Assembly: GCF_907164915.1 (NCBI RefSeq)
Contig: NC_061864.1
Location: 2,964,389 to 3,028,388 of the forward strand
Direction: 5' to 3'
Origin: Impatiens glandulifera
Taxonomy: Eukaryota > Streptophyta > Magnoliopsida > Ericales > Balsaminaceae
Length of the DNA: 64,000 nucleotides
Shown piece after piece: positions 33,512-47,239 of the stretch. Made by a program: the position numbers and the translations under genes. How positions within the stretch are numbered: the stretch's first letter is position 1; each line of letters opens with the position of its first letter. Below the pieces are notes generated by a model. The model was not told the DNA's origin. It worked only from the letters and a program-made list of their open reading frames with translations, and made no database searches.

Positions 33512-36500
33512 AATCACGAAAAACGCAGAATCTCAAGAGATAATAATAAGAGAAGCAACTGCAAATCGTGTGCGTTTTTAGAACTTGCGGCAGTTTGGGT
33601 AAAATAAGGAAATGTGGGGCCATCTTAACCGTAGATTCATGGTTATGTGGACGTAAACGGTGATCTTCACTTGACACGTACGTTTACATCTAGTAGTAAT
33701 AAAATATTTTATATATTTCCCCTTTAATTTAATGAACTGGTTCAAGTTATTATTATTATTATTTATTTTACTGAATTAATTCTTTGAATCTAAAAAACTT
33801 GTTTGAATCAATTAAATAGTGTGTTAATCTTTTTCTTTTTAAAGTATTAATTATTAAATATGATTCTTTATTATCTTTTTTGGATTTCTCTTTAACCCTC
33901 TTTTTTCTGCAATAAAAAAGTTACATTTAAACAAAATATATATTAAATATGATATTTATAACTTTTTCTTTAAGTAAATTTGTCAAATTTACCTACAAGT
34001 TTCAACTTGTAATTTTTTTTTATATATTTACAACTCATCTTATCTCTATTATATTTTTCTCTTTTTTTTATATTTTATTTTTTACATTTATTTTTTTCAA
34101 AATTAATTTATTTAATATATCCTCTTTTATCTGCTTAAACTTCATTCAATTTGACCCAAATAAATTTTACACATTAATTGATTTTTATCATCAATTTGTT
34201 TTTATTCGGACAATTGTGACTAAAACTTTTTTAAAAAATAAATATGAATTAATTAAGTGTTTGCAGTGGCATGAAGTCTCCATAGTCTTAAGGCCCAAAA
34301 AAAATAAGTTTAACTTAAAATCTCTTAAAATTTTATTATACCTTCCAACCAACTAAACTATTTATAATAAATATAATATGAAATTATAAATTTTTACAAT
34401 ATAACATAAAAAAAAAAAAACATAACAAGTTAAATAAAAAATAAGAACATCAGAGTATAGAGTACATTTTCTTCCAACTCCCTACTACTTCTCTGGCCAA
34501 TTTATTTTTCTCCCAAATGTTTAGGGAACAAAACTATTATTCTTCCTCAAATTATAGTTAGGGATTATATCAAATTCAAATCCTAAAACCGAATAAGAAC
34601 ACCTTTTTTTTTTTTACCCATTTTTCTCGCCTGAATTTTAGAAACATTAATTATTGTCCAAAAGGCCACTCCCTAAATCCAAACTGCATTGAAAGTCTTT
34701 TGTGATATAATCTTGTTTTTGATCTTGCAAAGTATGACATGTTATCTTGACTTAGTGAAGGGTGAAAGATATCATAACATTAATTACATTGAGAGAAAGT
34801 CTTGGATATAGGTTCAAATAATATTTTTTTTATTCATAATTTATAGTCATGAGTAATAATTTTATTTTGTAAAAATAAGAAGAATTAATTTGACACATCC
34901 TATTTATTATTCCCACTTCATTCAAAGTGAGTGCACTTCATTAAAAGTGAGTGAGAATCAAATAATTTTTGTTTTCTTAAGTCGACTATTTGTACAAGAC
35001 CAGTATATATGATGTGGTGTAATCAGTGCCGACCCCGAGAATTCGATTGCCCCAATCCACGCAAAAAAACTTTGAAAAAAAATATTTTGGTTACCCTAAT
35101 TTTAGATTAAAAAATTGTTAAAAAAAATATTTTTAGTGAGATTTGAATACATTACCCATTAACTTTTTTTTATCTTTCATCTTCCACCACCATACTAAAC
35201 ACATTTTTTTTTTATTAAAGACTTAATAATTTAACTAGATTTTATATGTTTTAATAAATAGACTATCCTAACCCATGGGCTTACCCTAAAACCGACACTA
35301 AAAGTATGTAACTAAAACCAACTACTTAATTTAAAAGGTATTATATCTCATTTGAGGCTGTCATACATAGACCTGACTGACCTTCTAAATCAGAGGCTGA
35401 TCTAGATGTTAGTATTTTTTTAAGTGAAAATAATTGAACATACAAATTTTAATATTTTAAATAAAATCTTTGTCAATTAATTAAACTATTCTAAAAGAAT
35501 CATTTTCTCCAACATTAAACATAACCACATGTATTTTCTTAAGTCACTGCCTTGTATTCAATGAAAGATGTCATACGTACCCCACTTACAAAGTATAAAT
35601 GCACAAAGACAAAGAAGAAAAACAAGTAAAAAAAGAAGTACGAAACAAAAAAGCTGAAAATTGGAAAAAGTAAAAATAGATGTTAAACATGGAAAGAACT
35701 TTGGAGACGGTGAAAGTAGATGAAAGGAACGCTAAGAACGGTAGAGAGAACCATCAACTTTATTGTTGACCATTTCATTTCATGAACCACTTAAAAAAAA
35801 TGAAAGATTAAATAATTTCATTAATTATATTATTCCAATTAAATGAAAGAAATTTGGAGGATAAATCTCGAATATAAGAGACTAGGAAGAGATGAATAAT
35901 GAAAAAACAACAAAAGTTAATCCAGAAAGTTACATACATCGTCTCAACAACAAAATTAAACAATGAAAACTAAAAACAAAGATTTCAAATAATTCTTGAT
36001 CGCTGAATTGCATCTCATTCATAAAATATAGTAATCCAATTAATTTCATGACTATTTTAGATGTAATCTGGATAATTAATTAGTTGGTTGGAAGCAATAA
36101 TGTCACTAACGGATAAAGTAATTATATATATAAGTAGATTTATATATGTTTCAAGTTCCAATTACTATATATAGTTTATATATAATGATGAGGCTTCCAA
36201 GTTCTATGCCACTAAATTGAAAAAGTGGAACCTTTTGGAAGGGTGCTAAGCTAGCTAGTGCAAAATGGGGACAAGCAAATTGAGGGAACTAATGATGAAT
36301 GAAAGGACAAAAAGAGGGTGCCTTTTAATTTACACTTTAAAAAACAACAATAACCTTCAACATACAAACTATTGTTTGAACTTTGAAGCCTTGTGAAACA
36401 TTAAAATATAAGTAACAATTTTGTTTATATAACATGATTTGAAATTTTAATTTTTATGTTTAAAACAAACGAAAAATTAGTTTAATTTAATCACATTTTT

Positions 36501-39500
36501 ATATTAGCAACGGCTTTATGACCTTAATTTTGACATAACTTTCTGCTAAACTTTCAAAACATTTATTTTTCTATTACTAAACCGAAACAATGATTATTTT
36601 TTAAAATAATTTTGTGATGATTAGTGTACAAATTAACATGTATGAACACGTTTATGACGCCATCCTATAACATATAATACAAGTGATTTGGAAAGTCCTA
36701 CATATATCTAAAAGAAATTTTAAAAAAAAAAGAGCTTTTGTCCCTTCTCCACTTAGAGTATATATATAGAGAGAGTGGGAAGCCTTTTTCTAATTTACTA
36801 TGCTTAGACATTAGATAGTGCAAAAAAAAGGGTTTGAAACTAATCCCAGAGCCATGATGAAATCTGCCGCTAATAACCACTTTTATCTTCTCAACTAAAA
36901 TGGGACCTCATTCATGATTAAGCTTTTAATAACAGAGAAACTCTAAGTGGAAAAAACAAATTATATTACTGAGAATGAAGTCTCAAGTTTCATTATTCTC
37001 ATTAAAATAAATAGATTAATACATACATGTAAATAATGATAACTATAGTTAGAGTGACAAAAATGATTTTTAAGATTATATCACGAGTTTAATTTTTACT
37101 TAAAACATTTTAAAAGTGAAGAAATGTCATAAACCTTAAGGATAATACTAAATTTCTATATTTAAATAAAAAAATAATAATATTTTAAAAATGATTTAAA
37201 TGAGGAAAAAGAAATATACAGTTTGTTACTTAAGCTAGTTATATAGGGTGGGTATATTTCAGGATAAAACATTGGAGACAGTAGATCCAGTCTCAATTTT
37301 TTTTTTAATTTATTTTAGGGAGGTTGAAAAGTCATTGTACTCGTGGCTCTTTCAATTATTATTATTTTTTTTTTTTTAGAGAGTGTCTTGTTTTTCTTTC
37401 CACCACTCATATTTAATTTGATGTTATGTTTTGTTCGGTAACAATTTATATAGTCAGATTGGACTCAAATTTTTTTAATTTGAATAATACTTTTAATCTT
37501 TGGTGGGTCGTCTAATGCTCATACCCTCCAATCATGTCCTCCAATCATGTCGGTAACCATTTCTCAAATTCGTATTCACTTCCTTCTTTGCACTAAAGGA
37601 AATATTGATGATATCAGATCTAGAGTTTTTTTTATATATTAAGGTGTTTTAAAGATTAATTTTTCATTTGAGAGTTCTTTTACCTGTATGTTTTAAAGAA
37701 TTATATATGTTTCTCTTTATTTTAAACATATTTGTATATGTTCGGTTATCATTTAACATAACTTTTTTTGGCTTCTGAATAGGTTTGCGTTGCTTGCTCT
37801 CCTTCATCTTTTGTAACGTCTAGATTTAATTTTTTAGATGTTATTTTTTTTTATTTACAAACTAATTAATGTTCTGTATGTAACTCCCCTTATTTTATTT
37901 AATGATAATTAATTATTTATCATAAAAGAAATTTTATCTAATATATTTAAAGCATTTTGATTTTGTCTTTTTTATATTATTTTTATTTTAAAATGTCTAT
38001 ATATTATAAGAATTCAAATAAAACTAAGTTTTATAAAATGAAAAATGAAAATTTAATTATTTTAATTTTATTGATATTTTAAAATTATTAAATATAATAA
38101 TTGTATATTTTTTATAAAAATATTATGTCATTATTATTAACTAAAAATAATAATTGAAAAAATATTATTAAATAAAAAATTAAAATAAAATAAATAATTT
38201 TTTTTTTAAAAGGTGAAAAACAAAATAATAAAAATATATTTATCTAATAGTGGTTAACTATATGAATTTCATATTTATTTAAAAATTCTTATAAAAAAAT
38301 ATTAATTTTTTTAAATAATTGATATAATTTAAATGACAAATATGATTCTTAATAAACTAAAAATTTAGTTCTTATGAAAAGAATGATAGTTTTTTTTATA
38401 ATGAAATAATTCGCTTTACATTCAAATAGAAATTAAATACGAAAAATTAATTAATAAATAATACAAAATAATGTCTATAAAATTAAAATTAATAATTAAT
38501 GATCTAGATATTAAATTGTATAAACAAATAATTTACAAAAACAAAACTCTCAAGATAGAAATGATTCAACGATTATGCGATTTATTGAGGATTCCTTAAA
38601 AAACGAACTCATTTGAGTTCAGAGTTCTTGAACGAGAACTATATATTATAGTAGAGCAAATCGAACGAACCAATGAAACAGTGTCGGAAGAATCTCTATA
38701 CAAATTTTGAGCGGTAGTTAAAATTTATCCTTAGGCGATGATTGATAAACAACATTGGAGAAGATCTTGCCAAATGAAAATGGACAATCAACATATATGA
38801 CCGAAATAATAAAAAAAAATCATACAAATCATGGAAAGATACCCGTAAAAGGTCATCTATATGAAAGATTAAATCGAATAATTTTTTATTGAAAAAATAA
38901 AAAATAACTTCAGATTCGATTATTTTGTCTCCTTTGATGCTAAGAAAGAGACGGACACATACTCAAAAAAGAATCACCAACACAATCGAAGATTATAAAT
39001 AGTAACGGTGGAGATCCACCGACGATTATGAATACTTTTCGAATTATAAAACTTTGAGACGGAAAACCCTATCCGACTAAATAAGATATCGAACATGACA
39101 AAACACAATATCAACTCAAAATATGATTGATTGAAAGAAAAACAATACATCCTCTGATGCTAAAAATTACATTAAAGAGGCCAACAAAATTTGACTCATC
39201 AATTTCACGAGAGTTGATTTTTCAAGAATTAGTTGAGTATGCTAGTTTAAATAGTTATATATATATATATCAACTTTCCCTTTATTTTATGTGAGGTTTT
39301 TTTTTAAGCCTTTGAAGGGTTCACAGAAAAAAAAAATAATAATTAGGGAACACCACTCCCTATTTACCTCCATATATACTATGCTAGCTAGCTAGCTGCT
39401 AGATAGATAGATATAAACAATACATCCTCCGCACAATCCCCCATTGAAATGGCTGCCAACTTTGCATGAAGAACTGAACCCTGATCAAGGATTTTGATTA

Positions 39501-39665
39501 ATTAATTAATTAATTAACACAAGATCGATCGATCTATCAATCATTGTATATACATACAGTAAGTACTTATTATAATCCATTCATCCATCCACAAACTAAC
39601 TTGCTAATCCTCATAAACTAATTAATATTGCAGTGTCTTCTTCTTCTTCTTCATTGAGATCAAAA
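33512..39665. other. Spacer and leader before the FORKED1-like gene
   Basis: The first 200 bp are the NPF promoter and leader. The remainder is AT-rich spacer without a credible gene; a 135-codon frame at 33.95-34.36 kb is low-complexity and has no family features. It contains a 20-bp tandem hairpin repeat near 34915-34956 (cacttcattcaaagtgagtg and a near copy) and a hAT-like remnant at 35.0-35.3 kb. Simple gcta, gata, ttaa and gatc repeats occur near 39380-39540. A short leader intron of the next gene is likely, from a CA|GTAAGT donor at 39559 to an attgcag acceptor ending at 39633. Confidence 0.6.
35024..35300. mobile_element. hAT-like non-autonomous element remnant
   Basis: The left end reads cagtgccgaccccgagaat and the right end ttaccctaaaaccgacacta. 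The outer bases are imperfect inverted repeats of the cagtg-cgg type seen at the ends of many plant hAT-like MITEs, and both ends carry the polar gcccc / gggc text that commonly adjoins them. The interior is AT-rich and non-coding. No clear target-site duplication can be read. Confidence 0.45.
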
Positions 39666-40747
39666 ATGAAGCTTGAGAACATAGAAGAAGAAGGTCCGGC
39701 AAATTGGCTGCCGGCGCCGGCGTATCCAGCTCCAGAGACCCCGACGGAATCGATGGAGTTTCTAGCCAGGTCGTGGAGTGTCTCGGCTTCGGAACTCTCA
39801 AAAGCTCTGTCTTCCAATGGACCATCATTACCACTTAATTTAGCCAACAATGAATTAGAGAAACCATTGATCATGATTTCTAATTCTGATCTCACTCCCA
39901 ACTATACCATTGCTAAAGAATCTTATTATTATTATTCGGTAATTCTTTATTATTAATTAAATTACTTCATTCATTTTCTCTTTATTAGTTATTACTAATT
40001 AACTCTTTATTTAATACAGACACAGAATGCTGAACCAGTACAAAGTACTGAAAGTCCTCCTGTTTCTCCCCGTAAAAGTGATGATTCTAAGGTACCTTTT
40101 ATTACTTTCTCTCACACACACACACTGAAAACATACAAATAAGTACTGAAAAGGAACAGGGGGAGCAAGAACGGAACATGCTTTGTTTAGTAGCCGTAGC
40201 AGCGTCAGCTTTTTCATAATGCAGAAAAACATTGCCACTCCTATTAGGGCTACTTTCGTAACTTTATTTCATTATTATTCAAATTTATATATTTATTATT
40301 ATGTTATATATTTTAAAATAAATGGATTGACTGATATTACAGTTTTATTTTTTCTTATTCTTTTTTATTAATTCAATATTTTTTATTTTTCACTCCATTT
40401 ATCACATTAATCATTTTAAGTAATTAAATAATTATTTTTTTAATATTTTTTTTCTTATCTTTCTATATATCTCATCTATTTAGAGAATAAAACAATTATT
40501 AAACTTAAAAAAACTAATTCTTAAAAATATTAAGTCAAACAAAAGTTTTACTCAAAACTCAAATAAAATTTTAAAAAAAACTTAAGCAAATTCAGAAGAG
40601 CTTCTTCTCTAGTTTTTTTTTTTTTTTTTAAACAAACCTTGATTTATATAAAAAAAATGTTAATGATTCTTGATTTTGAAGAAATGGGTATGGTAAAAAG
40701 AATTGATGAATAAATAAAAAATATTTTAGTATTAAATGAATGAATTA

Positions 40748-40796
<49 letters not shown>

Positions 40797-42096
40797 AGTA
40801 ATTATTTATTTTAAAATAAAACAATTTTATTTGAATGTTGTAGGAATTATTATTGTTTCATCAAGCCCTCAACCAAGATTTATTGAGCAACCAGCAGTTG
40901 GTTAGAAATGGGGTAATTTTAAATTATTATTATTATTTAGCATGTTTATTATGTCTGAAATTAAAAAAATAATAATTGAATGGATGAAACAACAGATATA
41001 CAAAAGTATGATGAAAGGAAGAACAATGGGTCGATCATGGCTAAAAGACCAAAAGGAAAAGAAGAAACAGGAGCACCGAACCCACAACGCTCATCTCCAT
41101 GCAGCTATCTCCGTTGCCGCCGTGGCCGCCGCCGTCGCTTCAATAGCCGCCACCTCAGCCGGTTCCGAGGAAAACAAAGGATCAATAATAGTATCACAAT
41201 CCAAGACTTCCTCTGCCATGGCCTCTGCAGCAGCTTTAGTAGCCTCACACTGCATCGAAATCGCCGAGGAAATGGGAGCCGACCACGCTCACATCTTGTC
41301 CATAGTCAGCTCTGCTATCAATGCTAAAACCAACGGCGACGTCATGGCCTTGACTGCTGGTGCCGCCACCGGTATATATATGGATCTGAATCTGAATCTA
41401 AATGAAAACCCATCTTAATTGATGTTTAATTTTACAGCACTGAGAGGGGCTGCAACGCTTAAGGCTAGAATGGAGAAGGGAAATCATGGTCATGGATCAG
41501 GATCTGCAGCAATGGCATTAGGGTGTGATCAAGAACAGATAAGTGACGAGAGGAAGGAGACGAACTTCTTAACAGCACTCAATTTCGTTTCCAAAGGAGG
41601 AGAACTTCTCAAACGAACTAGGAAAGGTAAGAACTAGTTATTAATTAAATTACAGAAACAGATTATCAATATATTTATACTTGACATGAAACATGATAAA
41701 AAAACCACAGGAGATCTCCATTGGAAGAATGTCTCAATCAACATAAACTCCAAATTACAGGTGGTGGCCAAGATGAAAAGCAAACACATGGGGGGAACAT
41801 TCACAAAGAAAAAGAAGTGTACGATAAGAACAAAATTTCAGAAAAAAAAAGATTGAATTTTAATTTCTTCTTATGATCTATCTATGATCTATGAATCTGG
41901 TGCAGATGTAGTGTCGGATATATGTAGCGACATTGGAGCATGGATTGGAAGGGATGAGGCCGAAGAGAAAAGAGGTTACTTTGGGATGAAGACCGTTGAT
42001 AGAGTGATTGAATTTGAGTGCAGGAATAAATGTGAGAAACAAATGTGGCTTGATGGGATTCAATATATGCTGCATTGTAAGGCTTCAATGGCATAA
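39666..42096 (+). CDS. FORKED1-like / VAN3-binding protein (DUF828 plus PH)
   Basis: This family acts with the ARF-GAP VAN3 in trans-Golgi trafficking, PIN/auxin canalisation and leaf vein patterning. Seven coding exons, 39666-39938, 40020-40091, 40844-40912, 40996-41371, 41438-41626, 41711-41818 and 41906-42096, join in frame to 425 aa. The N-terminus carries [15 protein letters not shown] (aa 24-38) and SASELSKAL. The auxin-canalisation domain follows, with [20 protein letters not shown], then [35 protein letters not shown] and the [11 protein letters not shown] block. The C-terminal plant PH domain (about aa 325-420) has [37 protein letters not shown] and KQMWLDGIQ. The exon 6 donor was fixed at 41818 because [13 protein letters not shown] then matches the family; reading on meets a stop at 41854. 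Exon 3/4 joining (GGG|GTAATT to AACAACAG|ATA) is slightly less certain. Confidence 0.88.
40751..40793. repeat. (AT)n tract in FORKED1-like intron 2
   Basis: About 43 bp of AT dinucleotide in the 752-bp intron between coding exons 2 and 3, some 50 bp upstream of the acceptor. Confidence 0.95.
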
Positions 42097-42988
42097 CTGA
42101 ACATGTATTATTCAGACTTTAAATTACTGCCATCTTTCTTTTATTGTTTCAACGATAATAGTTCTCGAAACCTTGCTCTATTGAGAACAAATTGTCAATT
42201 GAAAATAAAATTATTATATCGGTTAATAACTAATAATATTAATGATCTTGTTAGTATGAATATAGACAAAATGTTAATAGTATAGAATAAAAAAATTGTT
42301 ACTTTTTTTTTCCTCATGCCTAACCTTGTTTTTATGATACCAATTATCTTGTTTTGGTATTACAAAGTACATTAAATAAAATTTGGAAGTAAATAAATAA
42401 AATTTAGAATAACTGTCACCATATACTATAGCGACGTCTTAATACGTAGCTAGTACTTAAACGCAAATGGTAATTTATTCTGTTACCATATCTTTAGCAA
42501 CGGTAAAACATGCGTCGCCAAAATGGAGACAGAAACAAAGCGACCACTATCGACGATTCCAATACCATGGCTGAGTAGTGACAGTATTAAATTTTCGTCG
42601 CCAACTCTTAGAGGCCGTAAATTATTACATCTATTTAGCGACGATAAAAACCGTCGCCAGATTAACGACATAAACAAAAAGACAATGACTACAGACCATA
42701 CACTATTTTTACCATAAATAACTTAACATAGCGACGGTATTTTGCGTCGTTATTGTCAACTTCTTTACAAGTGACCAAAACTAAATGTTTTCTAAAGAGC
42801 TTGATTTTGATTTGAAACTCAGTTCTCTTCGTGAATACATCTCAAACTTTATCGTATTTATCTATTTAAACGGGGTAAGACCCATGAAATGGAGGCGAAA
42901 AGGGAATTATAAACATAACATTTAATTTAAAACTTGAACATCTCAAACATTCCACTAAATTAGTTATTACAAGAAATGGACCTTGTCT
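42097..42988. other. Spacer with a DNA-transposon remnant
   Basis: This separates the FORKED1-like gene (+) and the first carotenoid dioxygenase (-), which converge. A repeat-bearing segment at 42.43-42.76 kb is described separately. The remainder is 3' untranslated-type sequence and AT-rich DNA. Confidence 0.65.
42430..42756. mobile_element. DNA-transposon remnant with repeated gcgacg/cgtcgc hairpins
   Basis: Short inverted pairs recur along the segment: tagcgacgtc near 42429, aacggtaaaacatgcgtcgc near 42498, attttcgtcgcc near 42591, tagcgacgataaaaaccgtc near 42637 and tagcgacggtattttgcgtc near 42729. Repeated gcgacgg / ccgtcgc words in both orientations are typical of subterminal arrays of CACTA-like or related plant elements. 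No transposase frame is present. Confidence 0.5.
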
Positions 42989-45768
42989 TTAATTTGGGAT
43001 AGAGAAGAAAGCTCCATGGAAGCCATAAGGCACCCTCTGGGGCAATGCGATTCTTGAAATAGGCTCTGAATCCATGTTTTGTGCATCATATATGTGAACC
43101 TACAACATTAGAACAATTTCAAGACTTAAACTAATCAAGCCAAATTAACAGTTAAAAATACTCTATCTTACTTGGGACAAATCTGTCAATTCGTTATGAA
43201 CAAAACAGACAATCCATCCATCATCTTCATCAATATGATCACCTCCTCCTTTACTAATAAATGTACTTCCACTGCAGAAGGTGCCTTCTCCAAATTTGAG
43301 AATCTCCATCTTTATTAACCCATTATTATTATTATTCTCCCTATGCTGCATGCATCACTATTCATGGTCAACCTCTCAAAATCATGGAGAAAGAAGCAAA
43401 TGAGATCGAAACAGAGTATTATTACATGAGAGTTGGAATTATAAGCAGCTGCTTCTTCAAAGTGCAATTTAGCTAAACCTCCATACTTCATATTACCTGT
43501 GCAAATGTTTGTTAATATCTGTTGAAAAGATTATCAATACCGACCATAGCTAGAAGAGAAAGAGAGAAAATAGTACCAGAAATAGAGCTTGCTAGGGAAT
43601 CAATGACTTGGGCATAAGCATATTTATGTTTAAGACCAGTAAATCTTGGATTTACCATGGGGAAGTCAATTGAGAAGTCAGTTCCAGACAGATACCTCTC
43701 CTCAACTCCTCCAGTTTCCATATTTAATCTCCATTCATATGCTCGAGTGAAGAACATTCCATCCATTTGTGAAGAATCGTCCACTTTTTCTCCCCCATTC
43801 AACAATTCCATGTTTTTGAATCCCCTTGAGAACCATTCATGCTTTCTTTCTCCTCTTTCAGGCCCCGGAAGCACTGCTGTTTCAGCCCTGCATCCTCTAA
43901 CTACAACCTGCTAATTCCACCATGATCATCATCCTATGTTGTCATCAAAGTTTTCTTTTTCTCATATTTATATATATAAACAATACCTTATTACCATCTT
44001 CAAAACAGTTGATTATATGTAAAGTACATTGTGTCTTAACATCAAACCACTTTACAGAATCTGCATCGCCATATCGTGGCATCACCCCGATTCTTGCATA
44101 CCCTTCATTGTCATACTTCATCAACCTTCATCAATACCATTGAAATGTGAGAAATAAAAATATGAGTGTATAATAAATAGATCACTTACGGTCCTCCATT
44201 CATTAGCCTTTTAATGCTCAACAAAAGTGGGTAATCCATGATAATGTTGTACCTAAGACAAATTAACAAACAAAGAAGTAACACTATTAATTAAGTGAAC
44301 TATAATTTCATGGTAAAGAACTGATCTTTACTTCTGGGTAATCCCTATCTCATGAATCAATGGAGATCTGCTTAGCTTAAGATCCACCTTATGCACCATT
44401 CTATCCCCATCAGCTGATCATAGATTGAAGAATGCATATTAGAAATCAATTAAGCTTCCATATGTGAAACAGAGAGAACTGGATCAAGAGTTACCAGAGA
44501 TAACTCCAACTTCAAAAAATGGTTTGATTGCTTCTACTCCCATTATGACCAATTCCCCACTTCCTGGAGCTTTCTGTGCCAATTTCTTAATCCCATGAGA
44601 CTAGCTTTGAGTGATTATACAGATTAATTATACAGATTGTGACCTACTTTGGGATGACTGGTAAAAGGCCGCATCCAAGCTCCATTGACATCCCATTCAC
44701 CGCGTGTTTGCAGAGTTAAAACATCGATCTCTTGAGGCAAGTGATTCTCTGAGACGGCATATAGTTTTCCAGAGTGTTCAAATATGTTTGTGTTGCTCAG
44801 AAGTTTATTGATCATACCAAATCTCAACTGCATAAATTTTTGTAATAACTTTTTTAAAGTTTATTTTGAAAGTAGAACTTATTATAATTATAGTTTATGA
44901 TAATCATGTCTCACCAGATTGAGGAAATGACTTGCCAGGACAGAAGGAGAATCTCCTTCAACAGCTGGAAGGAAACCAGGTCTGTTCCTTTCTGTTTCTT
45001 GTTTGAATGTCTTGGTTTCGACATACTTGTTCTTGTAAGAGACTGTCCAATCTCCATTAATGGGGTCCTTGCGAAAATATATGGCATGAAGCATTCCTTC
45101 TCCTTCCACCCAAATATGGCTTGATCTTCCAAGAAATGATTTGGTGGACTTTAATCCTCCAAAGAGAGGATTAGAACCTGCATTAATTAATTTAGAATCA
45201 AACTGATCTCCCAAGTTATATTAACAATACATAAATGGACTACTACCATTTCTTATGTATACCCCTTCTGGAAAATCTATAGGAATTCTCCCTTCATCAC
45301 AAGAAACTTCAACGGGTCCTCCAATTTCTTCAACTGGAACAAAGTTCTTCTGCATTCTCTCAAAAAGAAGAAGAGAAATTTACATTCCAAACAATCTAAA
45401 TTAGTAGTTTTATGTTATTGAAGGACCTGAGAAGGGAGCAAAGGTTGATCATCAAACTGAAACAAGGAATCAACTAATGAATCCAACATTCTTGATGAGA
45501 TCTTCTTGATGATGATTCCAGGGAAGTTGATGATGTTCATAAGCTTCAATGGTGTCTGCTCAAGCTCTTTCCTTAGTGGCTGCAAAGTTAAATAAAACAG
45601 ACATTCAAAGATTAATCCTAAGAATATATAAATATGATGATGTATGATTCTCAGCACCTTGGTTGAAGAGAGGAGAGAGGATCTGTGTTGATGATCAAAG
45701 CTTTGTGATTGGTCATGGAGGGAAGAAGATATCAACTTGATTTGGCAAGCAAAAGATGAAGATGCCAT
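42989..45768 (-). CDS. Carotenoid cleavage dioxygenase, zaxinone-synthase-like, copy A
   Basis: This is a non-haem iron dioxygenase cutting carotenoid or apocarotenoid double bonds. Thirteen coding exons join in frame: 45768-45658, 45579-45427, 45349-45247, 45177-44915, 44827-44648, 44573-44495, 44413-44332, 44252-44190, 44125-43987, 43907-43577, 43496-43426, 43345-43172 and 43099-42989, giving 619 aa. The four iron-binding histidines are present: H268 in TSHPK, H317 in LIHEIG, H381 in TLHIINCF and H611 in YGFHGAF. Family blocks include [53 protein letters not shown] and [15 protein letters not shown]. These match the zaxinone synthase clade better than CCD1, CCD4, CCD7/8 or NCED as I recall them. 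Rice ZAS forms zaxinone, a growth and mycorrhiza regulator. The Ser-rich N-terminus fits plastid import. The substrate here is unproven. Confidence 0.88.
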
Positions 45769-45810
45769 GGCTTATTAATTTTGAACTTAAATTTTAATAT
45801 GGTTAGGAGG

Positions 45811-45818
45811 TTTTTATA
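45811..45818 (-). promoter_or_regulatory. TATA box of dioxygenase copy A
   Basis: On the minus strand CTTATAAAAACC lies about 45 bp upstream of the ATG at 45768. Copy B has a near-identical box at the same relative position, which supports both. Confidence 0.55.
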
Positions 45819-47239
45819 AGATATGAAGAAGAATAGATCACCATTGATTCTTTCTATAAACTTACTCTGATGCTAACTGAATGGTAACAAATGTGCCACT
45901 TATTATTAAATTGGTTTTGTTTTGATTCAATCTTCTTAGCTTAGTTAGACAATTAGTCTTATTAGCATGTGACAAAAAATATTAATGATTATTTATGTAT
46001 GTATTGTCATTAATAAGATTATTTGGAGTTATTTTCAAATCATCTTAGTATAAATTACTAATATTCTAATTAATAATTTAATTGATTTATTAATAAAAGA
46101 TTTAAGATGATAGTATGAATTATTTTAGGTTAATCACAAATGACTCTTAGGATTAATCAACACGTGAATAATTATAATTTTGATTGGTCACAAGTTAAAT
46201 ATTAAGAGTTGGGTTGCTGAAATTTTTATGAATTATTATTAAATAATTGAGTATCTTATAAAACTTCGCTATTTTAAATTTATATTTAATTATTAATTAA
46301 AATATTTTAAAAATATTATACTGATGATTTAATTATGATAGCTAAAGTGGTAGAAATTGTGATTCAATTTGTACGAAAAATAAGATGCTAAAATCACTTT
46401 TATATAACCAAACAATTTATTTTTTCCAAATATATTTTCAAGATAAATAAGCTTGGACAACTTTTGAGTAAAATTTCTTAAAATAAAATTATAATTAATC
46501 TAGGAACGTTTTTTTAGCTATTTTTGTCCAGTTCTTAAGAAACTAGAAATGTGACAAATTACTTTCAATTGAATAGTAGATGTGAAATTTTTTAAATTTA
46601 TTAATTAACTCACTAATTATACATTTTTATTAATTCATTCATCATTTATATATTTCTAAATTTATTAACTATTTTATTTATAAATATAAAATATATATAT
46701 ATATATAATTAATAATATTTAATTAAATAATTTAAATATTATATATTAAAATAAAATGATATTAAATTTAAGGGAATATCATGTATTATTGGAGTGTGAG
46801 CTTGGAACTTAGTGGGGGAGGTTTAGTCTAATCTTAATTTGGTACACATAAATATTAAAATAATATTTTTATAAATATAATACATAATTAAAATTAAAAT
46901 TAAAAATAAACATAATAAATTAAATAATTGAAATTAATATTATAAACTAAAATGAATACATTATATGTATAAACTTTAAAATTTTAGTGTATAATATTTT
47001 ATTTTAATTTATATATTTATTTAAATTATTTAATTTAAATTACATCAAATAATTTTTAATTTGTTAGTTATATAAATGTTTAAATAATGAAATGCATATT
47101 TTAGTGTATATTATTTTTTTTATAATATTATTTGAATTATTTAATTTAAATTACATCTAATCATTTTTCCTTGACTAGGTAAAAATTATATGTGAAATAT
47201 TAGTTATACATATTTATATTTATAAATTTAAATAAAAAT

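Noticed and set aside
33949..34356. A 135-codon plus-strand frame with many Phe and Ile residues
   Set aside because: It lies in T-rich DNA, has extreme low-complexity composition, and shows no family motif or splice context. It is best explained as chance in an AT-rich spacer.
40941..41327. A reading of FORKED1-like exon 4 starting upstream at MFIMSEIKK, and an overlapping 115-codon frame
   Set aside because: Starting at 40941 would need a 28-bp intron, too short for plants. The acceptor at 40995 gives phase-correct joining and a family-like sequence. The overlapping frame is the alternative frame of the same exon.
41819..41860. Reading FORKED1-like exon 6 on through to a stop, giving a protein truncated before the end of the PH domain
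   Set aside because: A donor at 41818/41819 (T|GTACGA) joined to 41906 restores [13 protein letters not shown] exactly where the family has the matching block, so no truncation is needed.
43163..43351. A separate small gene at the dioxygenase 3' end
   Set aside because: It is coding exon 12 of dioxygenase copy A in its real frame, with an acceptor at 43346.
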